Origin: a bacterium | GTDB lineage: Bacteria > Patescibacteriota > Patescibacteriia > S139-126 > S139-133 | Assembly: GCA_030429785.1 (NCBI GenBank) | Contig: JAUIEQ010000018.1 | Coordinates: 1 to 10,826, forward strand | Direction: 5' to 3' | DNA: 10,826 bases | Shown here: piece by piece, positions 1 to 5,949 of the stretch | Numbering within the stretch: position 1 is the stretch's first letter | Layout: every line of letters starts with the position of its first letter | The notes under the pieces: generated by a model | The model's database searches: none | Told to the model about the DNA's origin: nothing | Seen by the model: the letters and a program-made list of their open reading frames with translations, nothing else | Translations under genes and position numbers: made by a program

Positions 1-2
1 TT

Positions 3-89
3 TGGCTGCACGTGAATTTCAAGTCCGATAACTGGCTCCAAGTTCATACAATAAATGAAATATTAGCTAAAAAACTACTTATATCCTAG
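3..89 (+). CDS. Possible 3' end of an upstream plus-strand gene
   Basis: An open frame runs from the window edge to a TAG at 87-89 and would encode the last 28 residues of a protein, ending in ILAKKLLIS. The residues (WLHVNFKSDNW and onward) look protein-like, but 28 codons are too few to identify a family or to exclude chance. Downstream, arms at 90-100 and 112-119 can form a bulged hairpin, but no U-tract follows it, so it is not a clear terminator. The next gene has its own promoter. Confidence is low because the 5' part lies outside the window. Confidence 0.3.
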   Translation, partial: WLHVNFKSDNWLQVHTINEILAKKLLIS

Positions 90-121
90 CGTATTTAGGC
101 AAATAAAAAAAGCCTTACGTA

Positions 122-150
122 TTGACAAAAAATCCACACCATAGTACTAT
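122..150 (+). promoter_or_regulatory. Sigma70-type promoter of the 161-aa membrane protein gene
   Basis: A perfect -35 box TTGACA (122-127) is followed by a 17-bp spacer and the -10 box TACTAT (145-150, 4 of 6 consensus). The predicted start of transcription near 157 gives a leader of about 37 nt that includes the AAGGAGG ribosome site. The -35 context TATTGACAAA recurs at the promoter at 2239-2267 (minus strand). Confidence 0.7.
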
Positions 151-193
151 ATGCAATTGATAAGCAACTTCACAATCAACCAAGGAGGCTATA

Positions 194-679
194 ATGATCG
201 AAATAGTCGTGTTCATAGTCATGTTATTATTCGTTTCATTTTTTGTATTCGCAGCAATGAGCTACTATTTTAAACAATCTATGAAATCACGCATCACCTA
301 CGGGCCAGTATCTGGACCACATGCGCCATTTGCTTACAGATTTCAAATCTGCTGCCTATGCGGATCACGGTGGCATGAGGAACATTATAATGACCGGCTG
401 TGTCACAGCTGTCAAGAAAAACAGTATCCGGGAGAATCTGTAATCAAAAAATGGGAACGATATACGAATGAGGCAAAAGCTAGTGGTGCTACTATTGTCA
501 TATTATGCGCTATTGCTCTCTTGTCAATCAAAACCCCTGCTGCGCCAATCGCACTTGTTCTGGCCTTGTATCTTTTTCTGCACAAAATTGTCATAGACGG
601 GTTCCGGTACCGCCACCCAGGAATCAACAAATATGACTTTGAAAATAAATTTGGTGTATACAAAGAACCGACGAATTAA
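194..679 (+). CDS. Membrane protein with a CxxC/CxxC zinc-ribbon-like motif, function unknown
   Basis: This 161-aa protein is not recognised. An N-terminal membrane helix spans about residues 3-24. A soluble stretch follows with C53-x-x-C56 and C70-x-x-C73, a four-cysteine arrangement typical of small zinc ribbons; C54 and H61 are also nearby. Two closely spaced hydrophobic segments lie near 98-113 and 115-133, and the C-terminal tail is polar and basic. The start is fixed by a strong Shine-Dalgarno AAGGAGG at 182-188, seven bases before the ATG, and by the promoter at 122-150. The stop codon sits inside its terminator hairpin, so the gene is a self-contained monocistronic unit, convergent with the 281-aa gene. 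A metal- or nucleic-acid-binding role at the membrane is only inference from the cysteines. Confidence 0.8.
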   Translation: MIEIVVFIVMLLFVSFFVFAAMSYYFKQSMKSRITYGPVSGPHAPFAYRFQICCLCGSRWHEEHYNDRLCHSCQEKQYPGESVIKKWERYTNEAKASGATIVILCAIALLSIKTPAAPIALVLALYLFLHKIVIDGFRYRHPGINKYDFENKFGVYKEPTN

Positions 680-691
680 TCGTCGGTTTTT
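668..691 (+). terminator. Rho-independent terminator overlapping the stop codon
   Basis: A 7-bp stem (CCGACGA at 668-674, TCGTCGG at 680-686) encloses a 5-nt loop and is followed by TTTTT at 687-691. The TAA of the 161-aa gene (677-679) lies in the loop. It faces the minus-strand terminator at 724-755. Confidence 0.85.
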
Positions 692-723
692 ATTATGATT
701 CGCACCATAAGTACTACTGTATT

Positions 724-755
724 AAAAAACCCAGAGCGATACTTAATGCTCTGGG
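724..755 (-). terminator. Rho-independent terminator of the two-gene orphan operon
   Basis: Read on the minus strand, an 8-bp perfect stem (arms 748-755 and 730-737, CCCAGAGC and its complement) has a 10-nt loop and is followed by six T (729-724). It lies 10 bp beyond the stop of the 281-aa gene. Confidence 0.9.
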
Positions 756-765
756 TAATAATGTT

Positions 766-1611
766 TTATATGAGATGAGCAGCCACAGCTGCGTGCGCAT
801 CAGGCGCACCATAGCATTGGCGTGCAAGGTGCTGCTTGATACCACCACTGTGCTTGCCCTTGCCAATCAGCACAAAAACATAGTACGAGTTGGCATCACC
901 TCGTGGTGAGTTGATATAAATATTTCCAACCATCACCTGTGGTTCATTACCTCCCCATGAGAAAACAAAATAATCAATATGAGAGGTCTTGTTGAACTCG
1001 ACTATCTTGTCGTGCTGCTTAAGCGCCGTACACATGTGATCCCTGCTATACTTTTCGGGGGATTGTGGCAGCGTGACGAGCTCAAGCAATGACCGAAACG
1101 GCGTCAGCAACTCTCGTAACTCTGTGTACATGTGCAGAGGGTCCTGCACTTTCTTAAAAAATATATTCGAGTCGCCACTGGCAGCTGCTGGCCGAGATAA
1201 CAACGAGCTTTCGGCTAGCCGATAAATCGCTTCAGCTCTTTTGCGAGAGTCGTCTAACTTGAACAAAGGTTTCAGGAATAACTCCTGAACCTGTCTGAGC
1301 AATGAGTCATTGCACAACATCGAACTACCTGATGCAATGATAAGCTCAATTACCACAGAGCCATAGTGACGCCGGTGATTGTATGTACAAATCGCCACCG
1401 GAACACCACCCGCCACTTCTTCCATGAAGTATTCTAGCTTATAGCCTTCTCTTAACAAGAGATAAGCAAAGCTCTGAGGATAGCTGACTACCTGCTTATT
1501 CCCCGGAAAAACATTTGCTAGCTCGTTAAAAAAAACCAAAGCTGCTTTTTTTTCACTCGGTACAAATTTCCGAGAGAAAGTAACATGCGGCTTATCAAAA
1601 AAAACCTTCAT
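766..1611 (-). CDS. Unrecognised 281-aa protein, second gene of a two-gene operon
   Basis: No family is recognised. The protein has no clear membrane segment or signal peptide and looks cytoplasmic. Its C-terminal part (about 211-267) reads as alternating beta strands (HIDYFVFSWGG, MVGNIYINS, YYVFVLIGKG) followed by an HSGG segment. The ATG at 1611 directly abuts the TAA of the upstream gene, and the Shine-Dalgarno AGGAGGTG lies within the last codons of that gene, so the two are probably translationally coupled. The first 27 codons contain three 8-nt homopolymers: T8 at codons 3-5, A8 at 20-22 and T8 at 26-28. These could cause slippage, but the frame is intact here. The C-terminal strands weakly resemble those of the upstream partner, by eye only. 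Confidence 0.75.
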   Translation of the reverse strand: MKVFFDKPHVTFSRKFVPSEKKAALVFFNELANVFPGNKQVVSYPQSFAYLLLREGYKLEYFMEEVAGGVPVAICTYNHRRHYGSVVIELIIASGSSMLCNDSLLRQVQELFLKPLFKLDDSRKRAEAIYRLAESSLLSRPAAASGDSNIFFKKVQDPLHMYTELRELLTPFRSLLELVTLPQSPEKYSRDHMCTALKQHDKIVEFNKTSHIDYFVFSWGGNEPQVMVGNIYINSPRGDANSYYVFVLIGKGKHSGGIKQHLARQCYGAPDAHAAVAAHLI

Positions 1612-2178
1612 TTACACCTCCTGGTTTTTCGTTGCCGGTGCATACCCGGATCGCCAAAATCGGAAGCACTCATTATAGACTTTATCAAAGCCATGACCAA
1701 GGCCGGACTCAACAAATCCGGCTGCGTTCAAGCAAGCAGCCAAGCCAGAATTGTTTCTTCGCCTTCCTTTTTTGGGGTGAACCACAAAAAAAGTGTACAT
1801 ACCACTCTCACTGTCCTCCACCCAGCCATAGTAGATAGATCCTACCGTGGCATAGAACAATTCATGCTCGTGAGCCAGCAGGTTCGCACCTGATCCTGGC
1901 TGAAAAATATTCTGATACAGGAGATCCATAATCTCTCCCTCGCTTTTCCGTGTCCAGAAAGATGGATTTTTATCGAAACTTGGCGCATTCCTTGCACTGC
2001 ACGTAATGCTTTGTGTAATGGAAGATAGTGCAAAGAGTCGAGTCAACCCTTCAGAAAAACTATCGGTCTCATACTTAAACAAACCTTTGCCAGGCTTGTT
2101 TGCGATGATGAAACTGCGTAATTTTTCAAGACCTTGACGACAGGTCAAATGATACTGCTCTTGTGTTACATTTTGCAT
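1612..2178 (-). CDS. Unrecognised 188-aa protein, first gene of a two-gene operon
   Basis: No family is recognised. The protein is soluble-looking, with a mostly helical N-terminal half and a C-terminal section containing the strand pair VGSIYYGW and MYTFFVVHPKKGRRR, followed by GLAACLNAAGF. The run KKGRRR (136-141) is strongly basic and could contact nucleic acid, but this is speculative. The ATG at 2178 is preceded by GGGGAG (2188-2193) at a normal distance and by a near-consensus promoter about 60 bp upstream. The stop codon is immediately followed by the start of the 281-aa gene. Because the promoter is overlaid by palindromes, the pair is likely under specific regulation, perhaps by one of its own products. 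Confidence 0.75.
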   Translation of the reverse strand: MQNVTQEQYHLTCRQGLEKLRSFIIANKPGKGLFKYETDSFSEGLTRLFALSSITQSITCSARNAPSFDKNPSFWTRKSEGEIMDLLYQNIFQPGSGANLLAHEHELFYATVGSIYYGWVEDSESGMYTFFVVHPKKGRRRNNSGLAACLNAAGFVESGLGHGFDKVYNECFRFWRSGYAPATKNQEV

Positions 2179-2227
2179 AGCTCGTCACTCCCCTTTTTTT
2201 GGTTTTAAGGTACTATTTATCGCAAAA

Positions 2228-2244
2228 TACGATTTCTTATCGTA
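2228..2244. promoter_or_regulatory. Palindrome over the -10 box, candidate operator
   Basis: A perfect 6-bp inverted repeat TACGAT-(5 nt)-ATCGTA occupies 2228-2244. One arm (2239-2244) is itself the -10 box of the minus-strand promoter, so a protein bound here would cover -10 and +1. An alternative is an RNA hairpin at the very 5' end of the transcript, but the arm inside the -10 box would not be transcribed, which favours a DNA site. Confidence 0.5.
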
Positions 2245-2267
2245 ACACAAATAATAAAATTTGTCAA
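2239..2267 (-). promoter_or_regulatory. Near-consensus sigma70 promoter of the orphan operon
   Basis: On the minus strand a perfect -35 TTGACA (2267-2262), a 17-bp spacer and a -10 box TACGAT (2244-2239, 4 of 6) lie about 60 bp upstream of the 188-aa gene. Two palindromes overlap it, one at each box. Confidence 0.75.
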
Positions 2268-2279
2268 TAATATGACAAA
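2260..2279. promoter_or_regulatory. Palindrome over the -35 box, candidate operator
   Basis: A perfect 7-bp inverted repeat TTTGTCA-(6 nt)-TGACAAA spans 2260-2279 and contains the -35 hexamer in one arm. Its dyad centre is about 33 bp, near three helical turns, from the centre of the palindrome at 2228-2244. A dimeric repressor site is a reasonable inference but no cognate regulator is identifiable here. Confidence 0.45.
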
Positions 2280-2321
2280 CTTTATACTTGCTTTATATCC
2301 GATTAATAATTCAAACGCTGT

Positions 2322-2987
2322 TTATACAAAGCTTACTATTCGCTGATGTACTTCTGCTGGCGTCATCAAGCGACCCATATCCATACAATTGATCAAATGC
2401 AGATAATCAAACTCTTGAGCCATTTGCTGGTATACACGCGAAGCTTGCTTGAGATGTTCCAAATCCTGCTCATGCAAATCCTTAGCCACGTCTCCTTCAA
2501 TGTATGACCGCTCTTCCTTGCGACCAATCAAATCCTGAGCAATTTCAACTGGCATATGCAAAATAAATCCCAACAATGGCCGAGGCAAGCCCATAATCTC
2601 ATACTCAAAGTGATCAAGCCAATCAAAAAACATTGCTCGCTCACGTTCGTCTGCAATCTTTCCTCCTTGATGTCCCATATTGGCTGTGACATACCGATTA
2701 GAGATCACAACATCGCCTGCTGCTAAATACTGCCGAATCTCATTGCGCGCAGCAAATCGATCAAGTGCATAAAATACCGAGCATTGATATGGATCAACAT
2801 CATGCGCGCCACCAAACTTTCCATTGAGATACTGCGTGACAAACCAAGCAGATGGCTGATCATACCGAGGAAAATCAACAACATGTGTCGCTTGCCCTTG
2901 TTGCTTGAAGTACTCAACCAACAACCCAACTTGAGTTGACTTGCCTGTGCCATCAGCACCATCAATTACTATAAGTTTTCCAGACAT
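2322..2987 (-). CDS. tmk: Thymidylate kinase (dTMP kinase)
   Basis: It phosphorylates dTMP to dTDP with ATP in the cytoplasm, the step after thymidylate synthase. The 221-aa protein has a P-loop GADGTGKST (10-18), a nucleotide-binding DRF at 76-78, and SNRYVTANMGHQGG (96-109), which matches the DRY segment of the family with Asn replacing Asp. A lid-like charged segment (GRKEERSYIEGD, 155-166) follows. Length and motif order fit the family. It is the last gene of the dTTP operon, 17 bp after folA. No Shine-Dalgarno sequence is visible before the ATG, and I see no hairpin terminator after the stop, so transcripts may run toward the promoter of the next operon. The assignment is firm for an NMP kinase of the TMPK family. 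Confidence 0.93.
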   Translation of the reverse strand: MSGKLIVIDGADGTGKSTQVGLLVEYFKQQGQATHVVDFPRYDQPSAWFVTQYLNGKFGGAHDVDPYQCSVFYALDRFAARNEIRQYLAAGDVVISNRYVTANMGHQGGKIADERERAMFFDWLDHFEYEIMGLPRPLLGFILHMPVEIAQDLIGRKEERSYIEGDVAKDLHEQDLEHLKQASRVYQQMAQEFDYLHLINCMDMGRLMTPAEVHQRIVSFV

Positions 2988-3004
2988 TGTTTTTTGATTA
3001 TTAT

Positions 3005-3484
3005 TTATGAATCATTCACTTTTTTGTATACCACAAACGAAAATCCATCACGCTGATCCCTGCCAACTTCATGAAAACTGCTCGGCATTTGAGGGAAGAA
3101 CGTATCACCCTCGTATGCTTTTTCTATCTCAGTAATGTATACCGTATCTGCCTGCGGCAATAACGCTTCGTACAAACGAGCACCGCCAATAACAAAAATG
3201 TCCTTGGTTGCCATTGCTAGCGCTGCTGCAGGTGAAGGTGCAATCAACACACCATCCGGCACTGCATAATCTTGCTGAGTCGTGACGACAATGTTTTCTC
3301 TATCTGGAAGTGGCTTGTGAATACGCTGCATAATTGACTCAAATGTTTTTCTACCCATCACAACAGAGGTGCCACGTGTTTGTTGCTTGAAGTACTGCAG
3401 ATCTTCTGGTACATACCACGGCAACGCTTGCTCATTGCCGATCACGCCATTGCTGGCTACGGCTGCTATTATATTGATACTCAT
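3005..3484 (-). CDS. folA: Dihydrofolate reductase
   Basis: It reduces dihydrofolate to tetrahydrofolate with NADPH, regenerating the folate oxidised by ThyA. The 159-aa protein has the expected length. Visible motifs are GVIG (13-16), the substrate loop LPWYVPEDL with the catalytic acid D28, VVMGRKTFESI (41-51), LPDR (59-62) and the NADPH-binding IFVIGGARLYE (96-106), then VYITEI. I chose the ATG at 3484 because MSINIIAAVASNGVIG aligns with the family N terminus. A longer frame upstream to 3547 would only translate the palindromic element between folA and thyA and would begin at TTG. No Shine-Dalgarno is visible; the 14 bp upstream are purely A and T, and the 85-bp element lies just beyond. 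Its proximity could affect folA expression. Confidence 0.94.
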   Translation of the reverse strand: MSINIIAAVASNGVIGNEQALPWYVPEDLQYFKQQTRGTSVVMGRKTFESIMQRIHKPLPDRENIVVTTQQDYAVPDGVLIAPSPAAALAMATKDIFVIGGARLYEALLPQADTVYITEIEKAYEGDTFFPQMPSSFHEVGRDQRDGFSFVVYKKVNDS

Positions 3485-3498
3485 ATTTTTTATATTAA

Positions 3499-3583
3499 TG
3501 TCATCTCGACTAAGCGACCAGAGGGAGCGCATGGAGAGATCTCTCAACTCACTTCACTATCGTTTCGTTCGCTCGAGATGACA
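3499..3583. repeat. 85-bp palindromic element (REP/MITE-like) between thyA and folA
   Basis: The element is bounded by perfect 11-bp terminal inverted repeats (TGTCATCTCGA at 3499-3509 and TCGAGATGACA at 3573-3583). It has a 12-bp perfect palindrome, GAGAGATCTCTC, at 3534-3545, and imperfect pairing between. Its base composition is richer in G and C than the AT-only 14 bp beside it. It fills nearly the whole gap between thyA (stop at 3590) and folA (start at 3484). From memory, TGTCATCTCGA...GAGATCTC palindromes occur as dispersed repeats in many bacteria, which would make this one copy of such a family; only one copy is in this window. Transcribed, it would form a strong hairpin within the operon mRNA. 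Confidence 0.75.
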
Positions 3584-3589
3584 AGTGGT

Positions 3590-4462
3590 TTACACAGCAA
3601 TATCAAATGTAATTCTTGGATAACTTTCATATCCCACAACTGCTGTATCTGTGTATTTCCAGTCAAAAATTGAGGTGAATGCATCTGTCTTGATTGTTGG
3701 CAACTCATATGCACTCGGATCACGAGACAACTGTTCACGAGCGCCCGCAACATGATTTGCATACACATGCACATCAGCCAAAAACCCAACTAATTTACCT
3801 TCATCAAAACCAGTTTCTTTTGCCAGCAAATGAAGCAGCAATGCATAACTTGCGATATTAAATGGCAACCCAAGCATCACATCGACTGATCGTTGATTCC
3901 ATAACAAATTAAGTTTGTTATCAAGAACCGTTACCTGAAAACCATAATGACAAGGCGGCAATGCCATTTCACCGAGCATCAACGGGTTCCAAGCACTCAC
4001 AATCATGCGGCGATCATGCGGGTTTGTTTTGAGTGTTTCGACAACTTTTTTGAGCTGGTCACATCCCTTGTCTGTATAATCAGTGTCATAACTTTCGTAC
4101 GGATAATTAAAATGCCGCCACTGATACCCATAAATAGCGCCAAGATCACGCTCCTGCATCATACGATCTTTTGACTCTTGATCATGTCCGTATGGAGCTT
4201 TCTGAGGATGCGCCCACTCATCCCAGATATGATTGTTTTGATCAAGCAACCATTGCTTGTCAGTTATCCCTTTAATAAAAAATTCCAATTCACTTGCCAC
4301 AAGTCTCATTGGAACTTTTTTGGTTGTCAGCAACGGAAACCCAGCGCTCATATCATGCTCAAACATGCGACCCGCAATTGTATACGCATCAGTGCCCTGA
4401 CGTGTCTGCTTGAGCACACCTTCATCAAGAACGGTTTTGACAATATCTAAATATTGTTGCAT
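3590..4462 (-). CDS. thyA: Thymidylate synthase (folate-dependent, ThyA type)
   Basis: It converts dUMP to dTMP using methylene-tetrahydrofolate and produces dihydrofolate, which FolA recycles. The 290-aa protein contains the catalytic cysteine in LPPCHYGFQ (C171), the phosphate-binding R21 and the RR pair 151-152, QRSVD (190-194), LGLPFNIASY (198-206 area) and HVY (232-234). It is somewhat longer than short bacterial ThyA proteins such as the 264-residue E. coli enzyme; the extra residues appear to be in the 85-130 region (HPQKAPYGHDQESKDR and the tyrosine-rich YPYESYDTDYTD). The ATG at 4462 gives the usual N terminus (MQQYLDIVKTVLDEG). The gap from dut is 25 bp and no Shine-Dalgarno is visible. 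Confidence 0.96.
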   Translation of the reverse strand: MQQYLDIVKTVLDEGVLKQTRQGTDAYTIAGRMFEHDMSAGFPLLTTKKVPMRLVASELEFFIKGITDKQWLLDQNNHIWDEWAHPQKAPYGHDQESKDRMMQERDLGAIYGYQWRHFNYPYESYDTDYTDKGCDQLKKVVETLKTNPHDRRMIVSAWNPLMLGEMALPPCHYGFQVTVLDNKLNLLWNQRSVDVMLGLPFNIASYALLLHLLAKETGFDEGKLVGFLADVHVYANHVAGAREQLSRDPSAYELPTIKTDAFTSIFDWKYTDTAVVGYESYPRITFDIAV

Positions 4463-4487
4463 GGGAATTTGTAATTAGTAGTTATTG

Positions 4488-4916
4488 CTAGTATCCGGTA
4501 GAGCCAAAACCTCCTCGACTATCTGACCGTATATCCCCTTGTACTTCTTCCCACTCAACACTATCAACCCGAACAAAACTTGCCTGCGCCAGACGATCCT
4601 CTCGATAAATTATTACTTCGCGATCAGTTGGATTAAAAACTTGCAACAGCATTTCATCCTCAGGACCATGAAAATCTTGATCAATAAATCCAACAGTTGT
4701 CAGCAGACCCGTTCGCTTGAGTGTTGAAGACCGATCCTTGAGCAGCAACATATACCCACGAGGAATTTCGATAATAACATTCAGCGGAATACGTGCCATG
4801 CCGCGTGCTGGCACACCAGTTGTCACTCTGGCTATCAGATCAAATGCCACTGCACCGTGAGATTCATATTGCGGCAAGGGCAAGGTTGTATCAACACGTT
4901 TTATTTTTACTTTCAT
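4488..4916 (-). CDS. dut: dUTPase-family protein (dUTP diphosphatase)
   Basis: It is expected to hydrolyse dUTP to dUMP and pyrophosphate, keeping uracil out of DNA and feeding ThyA. All five trimeric dUTPase motifs can be found in the 142 residues: AFDLIA (24-29), DRSSTLKRTG (61-70), VGFIDQDFHG (75-84) with the catalytic D79, REDRLAQ (105-111), and the C-terminal RGGFGSTGY (134-142). Motif 3 is unusual: Phe82 stands where Tyr normally stacks on the sugar, and PEDEM replaces the usual G-E-hydrophobic sequence. The RSS and GFID..F features recall dCTP deaminases, but the position of the deaminase glutamate appears to be Gln92 and the GGFGSTG tail is a dUTPase trait. It follows the kinase-like gene by 15 bp without a visible Shine-Dalgarno. 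Confidence 0.85.
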   Translation of the reverse strand: MKVKIKRVDTTLPLPQYESHGAVAFDLIARVTTGVPARGMARIPLNVIIEIPRGYMLLLKDRSSTLKRTGLLTTVGFIDQDFHGPEDEMLLQVFNPTDREVIIYREDRLAQASFVRVDSVEWEEVQGDIRSDSRGGFGSTGY

Positions 4917-4931
4917 GGGGTTGTTGAATTA

Positions 4932-5501
4932 TTAGGCATAAACCGACAAACCCTCCATCAGTACAGATAACTGCTGATACAACGCTTCGAGCGAACCAGT
5001 GTTTTGGATAACAGCATCAGCTTGACCAAAAACTGCCTGCATCTGCAGCTCTGTTCCACTGCCTTGTAACTCTTTCTGTTCTTGTTTTACAAATGTTTCA
5101 AATGATATCTGGTCAGCCGTATTTCCTCGAGACAGCACCCGCTCGTATCGCATTTCAGCTGGAGCATCAATCATAATCAAAACAAATTTCCATTTTTGAT
5201 GTGTAAACCATACCACCTCATCAGGATGCCGAAAACTTGTTACCAACACCTGTTCATAATGCTCTTGCTTGATTCTATCTACAGCCCGTTGTGCAAGTGT
5301 GTTACTGCCTTCTTGTTTTCGCAGGTCCTGACCTACAGCATACCAATTGTCACGTGTCTGCTCAAGGTTGCGCGCCGCTGTTTCTTCTCGTAACATATCT
5401 GACAATGAAATATGCGGAAATTTTTTTTCTTCAACAAAAAAACGAGCAGCCGCGTCTTTGCCTGCTCCAATTGTTCCAGTTATACCAATAACTAATGTCA
5501 T
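4932..5501 (-). CDS. P-loop kinase of the NMP kinase/dephospho-CoA-kinase-like type
   Basis: The 189-aa protein starts with a Walker A GTIGAGKD (9-16), followed by ISLSDMLREE (31-40), VGQDLRKQEG (56-65), VTSFRHPDEVVWF (87-99) and VLIMIDAP (107-114). This layout resembles CoaE, and even more an archaeal-type P-loop family (UPF0200-like) with the SD..REE and R.P.EV.F signatures, as I recall it. The substrate cannot be told from sequence. Its place at the head of a dut-thyA-folA-tmk operon suggests a nucleoside or deoxynucleoside monophosphate, but CoA synthesis is possible. The ATG overlaps the TGA of the preceding membrane protein (ATGA), indicating coupled translation; no separate Shine-Dalgarno is visible. 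Confidence 0.75.
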   Translation of the reverse strand: MTLVIGITGTIGAGKDAAARFFVEEKKFPHISLSDMLREETAARNLEQTRDNWYAVGQDLRKQEGSNTLAQRAVDRIKQEHYEQVLVTSFRHPDEVVWFTHQKWKFVLIMIDAPAEMRYERVLSRGNTADQISFETFVKQEQKELQGSGTELQMQAVFGQADAVIQNTGSLEALYQQLSVLMEGLSVYA

Positions 5502-5869
5502 AATGGACTATAATCACGTGGTTTTGAGGGCAGCTCTGGACGAGTATATGACTGCACGGGCACATCAACCCATCCCCACATCAATGATATCACATACCCA
5601 TATACTATCACTGACACTACGTACAATGATATCACAAGTCCTGCTCCGTGATAATACTGATCAATACAGTACATCATAGATTGGCACACAATACCCAACC
5701 CTAGCGTAGCTGGCGCAAAAACAACTTCAACAGCCTGCTGCAGCACAACTGGATAACGTTCAGCCGTCAACAACCATCGACCAAGATACAAAAATGGCAA
5801 CAATCCAATAGCCACCACAACCGAACTACGAACGAAATACCAAGCTAAACTTTTATGAAATGTAGGCAT
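5498..5869 (-). CDS. Small membrane protein leading the dTTP operon, function unknown
   Basis: The 123-aa protein is not recognised. Three hydrophobic segments are visible: about 12-34, 46-64 and 77-99, followed by a proline-rich polar tail (VPVQSYTRPELPSKPRD). I chose the ATG at 5869 because AGGAGA (5877-5882) sits seven bases upstream. The frame stays open to 5947, but the extra 26 residues are lysine-rich, fit poorly and would overrun the predicted promoter. It is the first gene of the unit and overlaps the kinase-like gene by four bases (ATGA). Whether it is functionally linked to dTTP synthesis is unknown. Confidence 0.75.
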   Translation of the reverse strand: MPTFHKSLAWYFVRSSVVVAIGLLPFLYLGRWLLTAERYPVVLQQAVEVVFAPATLGLGIVCQSMMYCIDQYYHGAGLVISLYVVSVIVYGYVISLMWGWVDVPVQSYTRPELPSKPRDYSPL

Positions 5870-5888
5870 AGTGATTTCTCCTGTTGTT

Positions 5889-5917
5889 ACTATATCACAC
5901 CTAAAATTTTTTTTGAA
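5889..5917 (-). promoter_or_regulatory. Candidate extended -10 promoter of the dTTP operon
   Basis: On the minus strand TGATATAGT (5897-5889) is an extended -10 with the TG dinucleotide. A weak -35 TTCAAA (5917-5912, 4 of 6) lies 17 bp upstream. Transcription would start near 5882, leaving a very short leader just including the AGGAGA site. The AT-richness of the region lowers certainty. Confidence 0.4.
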
Positions 5918-5949
5918 AAGAGTAGATTTTTTTCTTTTACAAAGCAATA

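Noticed and set aside
90..119. Hairpin CGTA-TTT-AGGC / GCCT-TACG as a terminator of the upstream gene
   Set aside because: It has a bulge, an 11-nt loop and no U-tract on the 3' side.
1585..1893. 102-aa plus-strand frame over the 281/188-aa gene junction
   Set aside because: It is antisense to two well-supported coupled genes and has no upstream signals.
3485..3547. N-terminal extension of folA
   Set aside because: It begins at TTG, encodes the palindromic element, and precedes the canonical DHFR start MSINIIAAVASNGVIG.
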